A DNA stretch of 64,000 nt, taken from the NCBI RefSeq assembly GCF_021018895.1, contig NC_079384.1, forward strand, positions 17,143,140-17,207,139. Direction: 5' to 3'. Position numbers and translations under genes: made by a program. Below, piece by piece: positions 1 through 14,400 of the stretch (its first letter is position 1; every line of letters starts with the position of its first letter). The notes beneath the pieces are model-generated. The model was not told where the DNA came from, searched no databases, and saw nothing but the letters and a program-made list of their open reading frames with translations. Source of the DNA: Seriola aureovittata (lineage: Eukaryota; Chordata; Actinopteri; Carangiformes; Carangidae).

Positions 1-2141
1 AATGAAAAGAGGATGGAAAATGGAAGGTGAACAGGAGAGAAAAGATGGTGAAAAGCAGTGAGATGACTCACTTGTGCAGAAAAGATATAATAACGTTTCT
101 TTCGCAGTGTTTTTTTTTCCCAATGAGAAATACAGTGTAATGATCTCACTTTTGCAGCACAGGCATTAATTGGTGTATAAATCCTTTGGCAGACAGTTGT
201 TGGCTCCTCACTAAAGTACTAGCCATCTATCAGCGAGGCCATTCCCTACCGCGGCCCTGCAGGAGCAGCAGTAAATACACGGTATAGGACTGCCAAGAGG
301 ATGCTGTGGTGTTAGCCTATCAGTGCTAATCAACAATGAGCTAACTGCTTTCCCCTCTGTTTGACCTTCTCCGATCAATAGCTCCACGTCACGCCGCCGT
401 GGCTCTCAGCCTACATCTCTATCCCTCGCTCATCCTCCTCCTCACCCGCCTTGCTTTCATTCTGCACTTCCTCTCACCCGCCTTTGCACTTTTGCACCTT
501 GACCAATTCACTCTCCCTTACAGCTTGACATTCACTGCATAAAATATGCCTGGTATTATGGATGCAACAGAGCAGCAGCTACAATCAATCATTATAATGT
601 TGACTAAAAAGATGAATGAACTTTACACAACCACAGCTATTAGCTAAAACATTAAGATGTGAAGCAATTCATTATTTTTGATCTTTGGTGCTGTAGAAAG
701 AAAATAATAGAAAATAAAACTATATTTGTGAGACGTTATTTAAAAATTTACCAGCGGGCATGAGTGCTTCAGATGCAGTAGGGAAATCCGAAATGACTGA
801 AAGATGAACTAGTTCCTTGTTGGTTTTTGGTCTTATTGTGGGATTTGTCAACAATAAGAAATATAAAGATAAAGTCAGTCTTTTTCTTTAGGGTCCATGT
901 AACAGACTCAGGTCAAAGGGGATCATGATTTTACCATTTTAGCTTCAGTCATTACCTCCTTACCCATTAGCATTTTGTTTTAATTGTCTATGTTTGACGA
1001 TCCACATGTTTTGTTTTATTTTATGGTATTGTGATTTTATAGGCACTATCGCTTTTTAAGGTTCTACAGAAATAAACGTTAAAGTTGAAAGGATAAGGAT
1101 TTGGTCGGCATAATTCTAGATTTTTGTACAAAAAGTCCAAATTTACTTGACACATAACAAGAACTATGGATTTTGTCCCCTAATTGTCCATAATATTGAA
1201 ATCTAAATGTCTTCACAGCCAGTACGGACAAGAGGCAGTATGGACAAGAGGCACAGTTACAGATACTAAAAGATCTTTACTTACATATTGGTACATGTCC
1301 CTCAGTGTAAGAGTGGGTCACTGTGTGTGTAATAGTTTCTGGACAACAGTGGAGCTCTGTGGTTCAGACGAATAAGATTCTTTGAGGTGCTTGTCTTTTC
1401 ATGGGATTTGTTGACAATAACAAAAACACTGAATATTGCCAGACTTATTCTTTAAGAGCTTAACCGTTTAGATAAAAACAGACACAAAATAGTTGGTTTG
1501 ATGGTTAAAAGGGGGATTAAAAATTAATTGGGTGTCATGTGTATGTGGAGCTCTGTCTGTAGTGTGCTACTCCTGTTGTGTCACTGTCAATGTGTGAAAG
1601 CTGCAAACCATACAGTGTGCCCCCTTGTCCTCCTACAACACTGCTGGCTCCCCATATGCCTTGTGTGTGGGACTGAGCCTCATCTATCAACTGTGTGCGT
1701 GTGTGTGACACTCTGTCTATGAATGAACAATAACTAAAACCCTGCTTAGCTCCTGCTGCTCTCTCTCTCTCTGCAACCATCTGTCTAAACTCCATCTCCT
1801 CATTTCGCTTCCAGATGCAGCGACACAGGCTTTGGGTGTCCATCTCCAGGCTCTCTAATTCCCTCTTGTCATTTTTGTCAGATTGAACACTGGGATGTCT
1901 TGTCACAGTTGTCACCGCACACCGGCTCCATATCTCACTCATTTCACCAGACGACGGGGGCGTGTCCGCCTCAGAGATTAATGGATTACACATTCACTTC
2001 CTGTCCCATTTCTGCCTCACCTCAAAGGTCAGAGGTGCAGTAAGATGCAGAAGCGATATTTGTCAGAAATATCATCTGTTTATCATTTGTTTTAGTGTTA
2101 ATTAAATGCTGCTTTCTATTTCCTCTTTGTCTTCTTGATAG

Positions 2142-2180
2142 TTAAAGGAACAGTTCAACATTTTTGGAAATATGCTTACT
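2142..2180. repeat. MITE-like fragment, AAAGGAACAG family (left end)
   Basis: TTAAAGGAACAGTTCAACAT followed by GGAAATATGCTTACT, the left end of the same dispersed family as 50896-51058 and 44862-45225. Confidence 0.55.
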
Positions 2181-2694
2181 GTAAATTCTCACATAGTAGC
2201 TGGGGCTTTGATTTACCTCAAGAACAGAGAGAGCCAATCACTAAGCCTTTATCTGGAGCAGGTTTATGTTAGAGACAGACATTTAATCCTTATTTCACCT
2301 CATATTCACCTCTCCGCTGCTCTCAGTTTCTCCATGAGAAGTACTTTATTCACTATAATGAATTCCAGTTGTTCCACTTTGTTGATTAATCGCTGTTAAA
2401 ATACTCAACATTTCCCAGAAGAATTTCACATTAAAAGTCTTTTAGCCATTCATTTATTACCTGGAAGTGTTAAGTTTTGTTGACATTAGCTTCATGTCAT
2501 TCTGGAAAAACATTAGAATAGAAGCAACTGGAATTATTCCCATAAAAAATATAAAAGCACAGTATGACAAGACTCTGTTTGGACTTAGTGCTGTAGAAAT
2601 TCAATGTACAGGATTTACCATGTGAGCAGTTACAACAAATGTCATCACCCTCAAAATGTTTCTACCTGGCTTTAAACAGCGACCTGCTTTGAAG

Positions 2695-3000
2695 GCAGTT
2701 AGCTTAGCTTATCTTAGCATAAAGACTGGAAGCAGGAGAAACAGCTAGTCTGGCTCTGTCTACGGGTAATAAGATCCACCTTGCAGCACCTCTAAAGCTC
2801 ACCGATTTACACCTTTTATCAGTTTGTTTGTCTGTACAGAAACTGAAGTGTAAAGATGACAAGTTGTGGTTTTACAGGAGGTTATGTGTCGGCTTATTTC
2901 TTGAATGGTTGCAGCCACTTCCAATTTTCGCTGGTTGACAGGCCACCTCACAGTGACATCAAGACATCACTAAGTCTTATGAGAGTGGTACTGAACCAAC
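2695..3000. repeat. MITE-like fragment, same family (interior)
   Basis: Contains TTAGCTTAGCTTATCTTAGC, GACTGGAAGCAGGAGAAACA, CACCTCTAAAGCTCACCGAT and TTGTGGTTTTACAGGAGGTT, the interior words of the AAAGGAAYAG family. About 500 unrelated bases separate it from the left end at 2142. Confidence 0.6.
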
Positions 3001-3611
3001 TCTCAGCAAAAATGTGACTAAACATAATTTCCAACATGTCAAACTATCCCATTAAGGTCGGGCTTGGATGCTGGCAAGTGCATTATGTGAGGGAGAATCC
3101 TCATGAGTACAGGAGGACAAACTGTACCAGAATTTGTTCAGTCACAAAAATAGTCAAAAAAACCCCAAAACAACAGCCTCTGGAAATGGATTACCATTGT
3201 GCGAGTAGATTGAAGAAAAAAACAAAAACCAAAAAATAAAAAACAGCTGGTTTTGGAAGCACTTGTGTAAGAAAACAAGTGGCATGAAGTCAACACACAG
3301 AGGATATGTTTACCATGGAAACAGCCTCATGTGCTGTGTGCGCTCAGCAGCCTTAATAGACCTATCACATCCTGGATATGAATTAAAACCAGCCAATTGT
3401 GGAGCTGAATGAGAGTTTTGCATATCTACATGTTGCCCCAGGAAAAGAGGCTGATGGGAAATCAGAGATGATGCTGTCACCTCTGCCACAGCTGTTGTTA
3501 ATTTTTTGGATGACACATACAGCAGGACATACAGAAGGACTGTAAACCTCAACCACAAGTGCAACAGCATCATAGCTAATGTCTTACTGTTTCCAACAGA
3601 AAGCCACAAGT

Positions 3612-3972
3612 AGGGCTTCAACTGATGATTATTTTCATTAATGATGAGTGTGTTGGGTTAGGGTAATTTTTCCAATTAAATCAGTTTATAAACTGTGAAA
3701 GAGCCCTCAGACGTGTTCAAATTACTTGTTTTGTGGAACTAACAGTTCAAAATCCAAAGATATGGATTAATGATGAGATAAAACAGACAAAATATGCAAA
3801 GCCTCACATTTGAGAAGCTGGAACCAGCAAATATTTTCTATTTTGCTTGTAATATGACCCACATAGTCAACTAATTATCTAGATAACTGACAATAAATGT
3901 CCTCATTCCTTTCCTTTATTGATCTTATTGATGGGATCAATAAATTAACTAATCGTTTAAGCGCCAGTCTTG
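3612..3972. repeat. Dispersed AT-rich repeat, GGGCTGCAAC family
   Basis: Starts AGGGCTTCAACTGATGATTA and includes CAAAGATAT, AGAAGCTGGAACCAGCAAAT and ends near ACTAATCGTTTAAGCG, following the order of an abundant teleost palindromic repeat with GGGCTGCAAC ends. Confidence 0.6.
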
Positions 3973-5327
3973 AGAAAGCTTGTATTCAGGACTCTCTAAC
4001 TGTAAAACCGAAATACTGTATATGCTAATATATACACACACATTAAAACTACATATGTCTATTGTGTGTACATTTATAGAAATTTAAACTACAGTCTTGT
4101 ATGAGAAGATTGTTAAACAATACAATCTCATTACTGCACAATTTAAACAGAGCAGTTCATACATTTTAGTCCATTGGAGTGGGCTCTAATTTTCTGAGAT
4201 ATGGTCTCAGTATAACATAGAAGCCACTGTAATTAAACTCCATATCAAATAGTTCTTTGGAATAGAGCTTAAATTACAGCTGCTCATCCATACATCTCTC
4301 AGTGGTTTACAATTAAAATACATCTCTGACTCTCTTTTACCATGTGAACTGTCACTGCCTCTCAGGTCTCCTGGTAACTGTGTGTATAGTGGTCTGCCAG
4401 CTGTTTAAAACTACACATTGAGACACAATATTTAGCTACTTTGCTCTGCAGAGCTGGAACCATCTTGACCTATGTGTTTATTCCTCAGTTTTTGCCTTTG
4501 AATTAATTTTAAAATGGTTTCAGTCTGTATTTGGTTTAAAGATTTATTCTCTCTCTCCTTTTTATGTGTTAAATATATTCTGTAAAGCAGTGATCCCTCT
4601 TCATTTGTTTTTCCCCTCTGGCAAAAAAGAAACTTCATCCTCGTCTATGAGTTAATGAGTCATTTCACCTAAAAGATGTTTACAAATAATTAATTTTTAG
4701 ATGCATCTTCCAGATGAAGAGGTATTTCACAAGGAAGAAATGCAACAACTAGATCAAAGTCATAGAAATAAACAATGTTTGTGTACATCTTTTTTATTTT
4801 CTACCATAAAAATAATTTATTAACCTGATTCATCTTAAGAACACCTTGAATTGCCTTTGTGCGTGACTTAACCCAACTTGCCTGAATTCTTTTTACTGCC
4901 TACAAAAGTTCAATAGAGGCAAATAAGCACAAGCTGTGACAGGCTAAGTTTTTTAATTCCCTTCATATCCATCTTTCCTGTTTCTTTATAAATATAAAAC
5001 TCACATCAGACAGTGATTTGGATAAATCAATCAATCAACAGCAGTGATGCTGTGCAGTAATTTGATCTATGGCTTTTCATTTTGAGGGCTCTACAATCCT
5101 GCATGAATCACTCTTATTGTGAATCAACGACACATGAAACATTATTTCATGGATTTGCATCTACAACACCTCTGCTTCCGTTGAGCCAATATATGTGTTA
5201 CCTCTTTGGAAATCTGCAGTAAAATGCTGTTACACCTGGGTCTAATGAGCCACCCTCTGTTTACCACCCTATGGTTGCAATAAAGAGGGCTGTTAGAGGA
5301 ATGGTGTTATAAGAGGAAGTGTCATAC

Positions 5328-5441
5328 GTTGTAGAGGGGGATGCTCTTCATGGGCTTGTACTGCTTCAGGGGGTCCATCTTGTACAGGTGGCGGTCAGTG
5401 ATGAGCACGGCCCTGTCCTCTGCCTTGTGGAAACGGTTGAT
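5328..5441 (-). CDS. myo1d: myo1d exon 20: TH1 tail, last exon in window
   Basis: Thirty-eight codons, phase 0: [20 protein letters not shown] then [18 protein letters not shown]. Acceptor tttcccag, donor GTATGA. In orthologues this is followed by LTGLSVS and about 95 further residues; no match to those is visible between here and position 1, so the gene continues off the left edge. Confidence 0.94.
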
Positions 5442-8400
5442 CTGGGAAACACAAAGCTCCTCATTAGTCACCCCACAGGACACAGTAAAAGCTCACAAAA
5501 GCACCAACATGTCAACACCCTGCAGACAGGCGGCACAAACCAGGAGCCTTTGGGTTTATTTTATTTTTGTACAGACAGATACATGTTGCGGTTGAGTGTG
5601 TGTGCATGTGGTCAGCGGTGGATTTATACACTGGGAGCACTCTACCTTGCGAACATTGCAGGAGAACAGAACTCTCATGAATTTGTCTTTCCGCTGCAGC
5701 TCGCTGGAGACGAGTGTGAACGATGCTGCTGTGTCGGGACTGTCCCGCTTCTGAAAACCACAAAAGATTCTGTTAAAACACTCCAGCTCCATTTAAACAA
5801 ATAAACAGAAATCACTGGCTCTGATCAGGTTCAGATGAAGTGGCTGAAAAACAACTTACATCTTTTGTGCACATAAATCTCATAAATCAAGGCAATAAAC
5901 CTAATTTATGTACTAAAATTATGATTGCGTAACGAACAAGAAATTACTGCCAACACAGTTTTCAATGAATAAATTGAATCCCACTTAATTAAACAGAGAA
6001 CAGTCACAATACTGATGTCTAACTCTTGCTTAACCAGCCAATAAGCCACAGTCCAGTCCAGAATATATAAGTGTTCTCACTGCACAGTCATTAATTGTAG
6101 TTATTGGAGAAACAAATGTGCCATTTTCATCTTGCTCTGTCCACCAGTGTCTACCTCCTGCACCTGAAGCCTGAAGTTGACTTGTGAGTATACCAGTGCT
6201 ACATTTTTTAAGTCTTTTGTTATAAAGTACCAAATTATAACAGCTTTAATTAGGCTTCTTATATGTTCATGCTGTATTGTTTGTGTGCTTGAGTCAATAG
6301 TACTTGACAGGCATCAATTATTACTATGTTATACACTATCCCACCTACTCACCAGATAGTTTCCTTCCCAGGCTCTTTGTAGGCCCAAGTCAGCCCTCTG
6401 GCCCTTGAGGGCCTCCAGGCAGGCCACTTTGGCCCTCACCTGCAGGGTCTCCTCTGGAGAAAGGCCTTTGATCAGGGTCCATGCCCACCACCTGGAGGGT
6501 AAACACATCCAGACACACACAAAGAATGAACTAAGAGTGGAGGGAAAATGTCTTTCTCCATCAAAGATACTACACAACAGTTGGTCCAGTGGGGTTGGTA
6601 CAGCAGGACTACAGTAGACACCAGCTGTGCTGTGCTTATTGGCCTTTCACTCACACATCCTCACAGTCAACATCATTAACTAAGAAGGCTATTTTCTAAC
6701 TGTGCCCAGTTTCAAATAGAGAAAACAACAAACAAACAGACGTTGGGATGAAAGGCTGTGATGAGGCTTTGATGGAGGAAGAAAAATCAATGCCCAGTGT
6801 GAGCCCAAGGCAGAAGGAAACGTGTGTAAGCTGCTTCAAATGGACTCATCTGGATATAAAATAACACATGAGCCCATGTGTTGCCTCCTGTGCCCGGGGT
6901 CAGATCCACTTTTAGTTCAGCCAAAATAGGAAAGGTATTTGTTTAAAACACAGTAATTTAGAAACATTTTAGTTTAAAAAGATTATTCCGTTGTCTCTAT
7001 TTTGAACAACATAATAGAAAATGCATGATACATAAGACTTCTCTATAATAGATAGATAGAGAGATTGATACTTTATTTATCCCCTGGGGGAAATTCATTA
7101 TATTATTATATAATATAATATATATTATATATCATTATATTATTCAGAAACACAGCACAGAAGTTAATGATAAGCACTGATACAGAGAATGTGTTATCTT
7201 GTCTGAGTACCTGTTGTAGATGCTCCTGAGTGCCTCTTCAAACTTGCGCAGGACTTTGGGGGGTGTCGGCCACTTCACGTGTCTGCCGTAGTCCTTCATG
7301 GACCTCACATTTTTGAAGCGACGGTTGACCTCACGGATGTAGGACTTGACCTTGTAGCGGCGGTAGGCCTGAAGGATGACGAGGGCAGCTCGCATCCGTC
7401 GGTAACGCATTCTGGCAATGGTGCCCCTCCACACCTGCAGAACACAAGATGACTTTTACACGCTTTGTACTTTTCTATCATATAGAAATATTTTTACATC
7501 AAAATGCTCCTCTTTGTGTAAAATAGTTTTTACATAATATAGTTTTTATGACTAATAAGTTCTTAGCTTTTCGTCCAATTTCCAAAGAATTTGGATGACG
7601 TCTAACTTATTCATTTCATGTGAACCCTCCTACCTTCAGACAAAAACATGGGTGAGGGAGGAGTCTAGTCGTCTACAGCACCACATTGTTTTGTATTTGT
7701 GAAGCAACATTTACTTTCTTGTAATCCGATCAAATTGGAGCAGTTTAATTTAAGTGTCTTTCATAACAATACTCTACCCACATACTCTACTTCACTTAAA
7801 TATAGCGGTACTCTTGGGGGACTCACAAGAAAGACTTTAAAAAGAAATGGGCAAAATCTTACATTTCCCATGATGCAATTGCATGAAACACAAGTTAAAA
7901 ATTAAAAGTCTCCAAGCACAAGATGTTGATCACAACATTATGTCATCATCATTTATATAAATAAAAGTTGGATAAGAAAAAGATGTGAAAAATCTACCTG
8001 AACTCAACATGCGTCATTTAATAAAACAAAACCGTCACAATAAGACTAAAATAGACTAAATAATAATTAGATCTGATCCAAAATAGATTGAAACCAACAC
8101 TAGCAACAGCCATGACGCTCCACCAGTAACTGAGCATCGATACATTCAATTTTTCCTGAAACTTCATAGTTGCCTTCATAGTACTCTTTGCCTATGAGAG
8201 GACTCATGAAGACCTCCACTCATAAACTCACGTTTCTGTGTAAAACTCACTCACTGTGGAGTGGCCCTTTAAGCAGATGAGGAACTTCACTAATGCAGGA
8301 GGGATTAAGGGACATTTAAAACTGCTGTATCTAGATCTGATTTATTTATTAGAATATCCACCACTCCCCAGGCTATTTTTAGGCTTTTATGCACTGGTGG

Positions 8401-11400
8401 TAAAAATCTGACCGTAAAGAGGAACAACCCATTAAAGTCTGAATCATGAGGAAGAGTATAGCTATGGTATAAATACAGCAGAATATTGCTGCAGTAGCTC
8501 ATATATTAATGTGTATATCAGGATGTAAGGCAGCCATTTTTATTTCAATTCACAATCGTTTTCTCATTTATCTTTATTAGAATTCACTTTACATATTTAC
8601 TTGTTACACATGAGTGCTTGTTATGTTTGCACAGTGAGGATTCTGACAAAATAGGGTCTAAAATAAGAACCCCTGAGCCTGTAACCAAACATAGGCTGAA
8701 TGGCTATCCAACCCTTTGAAACATGAATAATAGATGTAAGTGGGACCCTGGGGAACCATAACTCTTCACCCACCCTCACTAAAATCACCACCATATGCTC
8801 CCCTTTTACTGTATACTCCCTCTTACACACTCAGACACACACCCTCTCAATTATTTACGCATTTATTTGACTGCACTGTACCTAAATAATGGTAAATAAT
8901 CATTATCAGAGTGCGTGCAGTGATACAATCCCAACAGTCACAAATTAAAAAGCACTAGTAAAGTCCTGCACACTGCACTTGAGGCTCGCTCCTGGATATC
9001 GTCGCACCGTAATGCACAGTAATCATGGAGATCATGAATATTTAATCTCTCAAAGTGTGGGGGAGGCCGACGGCAAAGAAAAGGATTTCTTACATTTGCA
9101 TATTAAAACTGTGGAGGAGGTGGTTTTCACCTGATGAGACTGTCGGTGTAGTAATTGGCAGAAAAGAGGATAAGTCATGCTCCAGTGGAATATGGAAGGT
9201 TAATTCACATCCCACACACACATACACAAAACGAAACCAGACCAGCTGCAAATATATGTGTTTATGTTTTTTACTTTCTAATGTAAAATGTCACTTTTTA
9301 ACTGAAGGAATGTGACGTGGAGCATCCTCTACTGGAGAGCCATGACTGAATGATCTAGTTCAAAGCATGGACTTATCCCTAGTATTACTGCTGAACTGAA
9401 GAAGAAGCTGAATCACACTCAGAGATCAATGAAAGAGGGCCAGCCAGCCATCTAATCACCAGGCCGGTCTGGTCACGCTGTCTTTCTCAGAAAAGGGAGG
9501 TTTAATTTCGATTTTTAAAACCCCGACGTTTATGTAATCGCGTGTTATGTCCAGTAAGCTGAGATCAGCCCTATCAGCCTAAAAAAAGGGGGAGAAATCT
9601 GTCCCCAGGATATCAACTGACATAGGCTAAAAGCTACTGGCCTGGTTTCTGTGCATCAAATCTCTCATTCATAGCCTTTTAGTTCAATATAATGTCTAAC
9701 TTTCACCAGACCAAAAGAGTCTGCAAAGCTTGTGAAAACCATTTAAACATGTTAAATTTAAAGATCTTTGAAAAGCTGACACGCCATGTTAAATCACCTG
9801 TTGCGTTTTGTCGCGCTTTACCAATAACAATCCATCTATTCACAGACTAAAATAGCTTCTAATGCTGTAGTGTGATGCCTCTCTGCCAAAAATGGCAGTT
9901 GACGACCTTGTCCTCCGTTTCCTCCACACTGCGCTGTCTCTAATACATTATGGATGAGAGTGAGAAAAAGAAGAGCAGCTACATATTCATCGCTAATAGA
10001 CCCCTGTGATGACTCTCCCACATGCTCAGGGTGACGGCGGTGGGAGGAATGAATGGGTTTCACCTACTGGTCCGACTGCAGCAGATTTAGTTGTCACCGT
10101 GAACAAGGTTAAGTTACTTTTATTTAAATTCAGACTGTATTCACAGTGTTATGGTAAATTATGCATAGTTTTGAGAGCAGGAATTGGATCAAACATTATT
10201 GTAAAAATAGCCGTAGAGTAAATGCCATAGTGTGAGTGCATTTTCCAAAGAAGGAATTTAAACCTTAAAAAGTAAAAATTATGTAAAATTATGTAGGTAT
10301 TACAGGTATACACTAATATACTAATATTTGAGTGGATTTGTTTACTTTACAGTCTGTGCTCTGTGGGTGCCTTTTTGAAAATGAATTAAAGCTCATGGGT
10401 ACTTGCTGGTTTTCCATGATTCCACTGTGGATCAAGTTCAACATTTTGGACCCATGAAGACCTCTAATACACAGTCATGGAGGGAAGAGCAATATGTCAC
10501 GATTTATCATTTTCATTATCAAATTATTTGCTTTTCTTTTAAGGATTCTCATTCTTACATTTTAAAAAACAAGACAGTTGTGAATGTTGAATAAAAAAAA
10601 TGTTTCTGGTGCGAACTCTGCAAACAAGCACACAGCAGCAGCAGGGAAGACTTTTCATTGGCCCAGAATGTGATCTAACGTGAAACTAACATCTAACTTT
10701 TGAGTAGCATTTTTAGTATTGCTACTCAAAACAATACTTAGTATCAGTGGTATCAGTACTTCAGTTGTTGATCTGCTTACCCGACATGTCTGAAGAGGTG
10801 CATTTCACTTAGCTACCGCAGCTATTTTGCAGAGGTTCCACTTTTTCTCCATTAGTGCACAATAATAAATCCAGCTTTACATGACATATAATCAAAATAA
10901 TAAGTGCTTGTTGTATCTGGCTTGAATCTGAATAATTCTCCCCAGGCTAAAAGCCACAAAAGTTTAGACAAATCCAGAAAATCCCTTGTGTTCACAAAGG
11001 CAATTTTCTGCTTTGTTTGGTACTCTGAAAATTTCTTTCTTAATTAGACCATTTACTTCCTTAAAAACTAATTTCTGTTTATTTTTCTTTAAGCTTCTGA
11101 AAGCATTTCTTTTTCGCTTATGGGATTTGGACTGATTATCGGCCTCCCTCTATTTCTTTCCATTTCTTTTCTCCAATTCTCCCACTCATTTGTGTCTGTG
11201 GATTTTCACATGTATTGTTTCTCTATTTTCAAAGGTTGTTTTTCTCAATTACTGATGTGGTAATTGTATCAGGTGATAGGAATATGGCTGCTGTACCTTT
11301 GTTGTTAGGGAATTAAATCTTTTCTTTCACAGAGATCTTATCTGTGAAAACCTCCTCACACACAGTCACAGACACACACACAGACACACTGTGTCACCCC

Positions 11401-14400
11401 ATATGTGCTCATAAGATACACTAAGAATGAAAGCAAGAAGCGGCCAAATCTGTTAAGATGGTGCCTGCCTAACATCCACATGGTGCACGGGCCTATGCCA
11501 GATCAACAACTGTGTTTATCTAAGCTACAAATCACTGATTACGTTGTATATGATGGGGGGTGGGTGGGTGTAGACCATAAAGCAACAATGAATCAGCAGC
11601 GAACAGCAGACATAAACTGTCTCCTCTGTCTTTGGAGCCTCATTAAGGTGTGTGACAGGTGGAAAGTGGCGAGAGGTTAGAATTATGACGGGGCCATCCA
11701 GCCTTCCACACAGCCACAAACACACACAATAAACACATTTTCTTGCTTCTCAAACAGCAACGCAGTCTGGCTGCGCTGACGGTGGTCGAGCTGATGAAGA
11801 TGACACTCGGGGGATTGTGGATAAATCACGCCAATAACAAGGCCCCTGACGGTCTGCCCCCTTACTCTTCTGGCCAATAAAGCCATCTGATCATCCTTTT
11901 AGAGACTGTACCATCATCGAGTCTGCCCTCACCACGCTCCGGGGCCCTGGATTTACGAGCTCATCAAAGCCAGATTGGGGATCTTTCGTTGCAACAAAGC
12001 AGGACAGATTGCTGGGGTTTTATTCGAGGGGGCTGGCTGCTTTGAAATGCATACTGGGTAAAAAAAAAGCATTCACAAATCACACGTGCCAGGGCAACTA
12101 GTGAGAGCTGGAGGCTTTCAGTTGAGATACGGAGCACAGGAGCCATTACTTACTACTGAATGTCTTTAATCTAAAAGTAGTGGGACTGTAGGTCTGATAA
12201 AAAGCCATTAACTGAGCTGCAGTGTTGGCAATGTAAAAGGTCCAAAAACCACGACCAAATTCTGACATGGAAAGACAGATAGGCCGGCCAGCACCATTGC
12301 CACAGTTGACTGCAATCCACTGCTGAACGCCTGAGTTTCCACGTCCTCTGGGGATATTGAGCTGGTTTTCCAGTGACATGCTCGATATACACAGCGGGCG
12401 GGGGGTGGTGGGGGGTGGGGTGGGGTGGGGTGGGGTGGGGGGGGTGGGTGGAACCAAGAGTGTGTGACACAATTTAGTGAGGCTGCAACGTGCTCCGACC
12501 ACAGGCTGTCACAGGGAGACATTGGGCTGAAGCTCTGACCATCGGTCATTATCATAAATCAATAAAGGGCTCGGGTGAGTGGCACGCACCCTCCAGTAAC
12601 ATCAACATCACCATGCTGATGCCGATGCTACATTCCTTCACTCATGACTCCCTATGTTGTATCATTTAAAATTTTTTGCTCGGGGCAAATGCACGCTAAT
12701 GACGTGAAACAAACTGTTCAAACTGATCTTGAACCGAACGGTCTCAGTGGAAGGGACAGGAGAGAGGATTAAATTGAATGGCTCTGGATCGCCCATCCAT
12801 CAATTACATGGGACCTGGCAAAATAGATTGGAAGAATATTGCCAATGGTCAGCAGTGTGGGCTTAAAATAACACACATTAGTCAAACATGTCTCAAGGAC
12901 ACACAATAAAATCAACTCTATGTGAAGGAGTGAATCATGAATACAGCATACTACCATCCAACAAAAAACAGTGTATATACATGTATGTTTCTCTAAATAT
13001 CCGCACAGCTGGTTTACAGATTATCTTTAGTGCTATGCAGGTACAATTATGTGATTTTGTCAATGTTTTCAATGTGTATCCTCCTTTACTTAATTACTTA
13101 TATCTACAGTAAGAACTGACAAGAGCTGAAACAGTCAATCTTATGGTGTCCTGTGGAGTTTTTATACAATAAAAATGATGTTTGGAGTTTCTTAAAATCC
13201 AAGCTCCTAAAATGTAAATATATGTTGGATTTCTTCAACTTATAAATTACAAAACTGAATATCTGAATATATAATAGCTGAATATTTGTGTTTTGGACTG
13301 TTGGTCAGTGTTAATTGATAATCAGGGATGTTTCAGTTACATCGTCAGCAGGATCCTGAACCCAAAAGCCACCAGGATGCTCCCCTTTCTATTGCCACTG
13401 TTATTTTAGAAAATAAAATGCTGTTGGAATAAAATACTTTTTTTGTTGTGAGGATGTGGAGACGGACAAGGAGAGGCAAAATCGGGAAAAAAAAAAAAAT
13501 CTGTTATGTCTGGCTTTGAGCCAAATGTAAGTTGCCATGGAGAAAGTCCCATGGTTACGGTCTTTTAGAGATTTCATACTCTCCAAAGGTATTGTGTTAC
13601 TGTGGGCTATTTTTAGGCTACAGCACTGGACGAAAGCACAAAGTCTGTCCATTTTATAGCCTTGAAAAAAAATCAATAACATGCTGTAAAATCAGGAAAA
13701 TAAGTACTAAATGCAAAAAATACGGGGAGTTTGCAAATTAAGCAAATTAACAGTCAGGTCCTACACTACACTATAATCTGAAGTCAGGATCAATGGTAAC
13801 ACGATATAACAAAAGAAAAAGGCAAGAAATATCAGTTTCCTCATCACAACCTTCTCTATCTTCAAAATCCAGGAGTATGGTTGTTAAAAAAAAAAAACAC
13901 AAAAAATTAAACCACCCTCCTTTGATCTGCGGCAGCATTCTCCCTCATACACTGAAGTTTTTGTTGAGGCGATAGCTCTGGATGATAACTACAACACTTT
14001 GCAGGTTCAGGCAGGATCAGAAGATTAGAGATCATGTTTCTGCTGAGGTCTGGCAGCAGACAGATCAGTTCTGGACAGCTGAGCAGAGGAGGAGCAATGC
14101 TAGCTCTGCGCTAAGTAGTAGCCTGCTATTCACAGGAGAGCTGTGCTGAGCTCATGTAAGTCAGTTTCTCCCACAACAATACTTTAGTTATTACTGAACA
14201 ATTTATTGCCTCAAGACATAAGTCAGCCGCCAGGAAACAATACAAAATAATAAAATGTGGCTCTTTATCCTTTATAGACATATTCATTTAGCTCCTGCCC
14301 AATCAAGCCCCCCGTGGCTGTGCTGTGAAAGCTTACTACCTGACATATCACTCGCCACGTCTGATAAACCTACTGCTACATGGAGACTAGGTAAAGCTTA

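Larger units (their letters stand above)
1..5327 (-). other. myo1d intron 20 (partial)
   Basis: AT-rich intronic DNA. It holds two pieces of a MITE-like repeat (2142-2180, 2695-3000) and one copy of a second dispersed repeat (3612-3972). I looked on the minus strand for the expected last tail exons (LTGLSVS...QLVVFHT, GELVGVL) and saw none. Nothing else recognisable. Confidence 0.75.

Noticed and set aside
1535..1993. 152-codon open frame on the minus strand in intron 20
   Set aside because: Part of it looks charged and helical (KRELESLEMD), but the rest is composed of low-order GTG/CAC-derived residues, no splice or homology support is seen, and it does not match the missing Myo1d tail.
5319..5804. 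161-codon plus-strand open frame over myo1d exons 19-20
   Set aside because: It is the antisense shadow of the true exons, whose minus-strand translation matches the TH1 tail exactly at exon borders.
12146..12555. Three overlapping Pro/His-rich minus-strand frames of about 100-118 codons
   Set aside because: They are translations of the GGGGT minisatellite and exist in all three frames.
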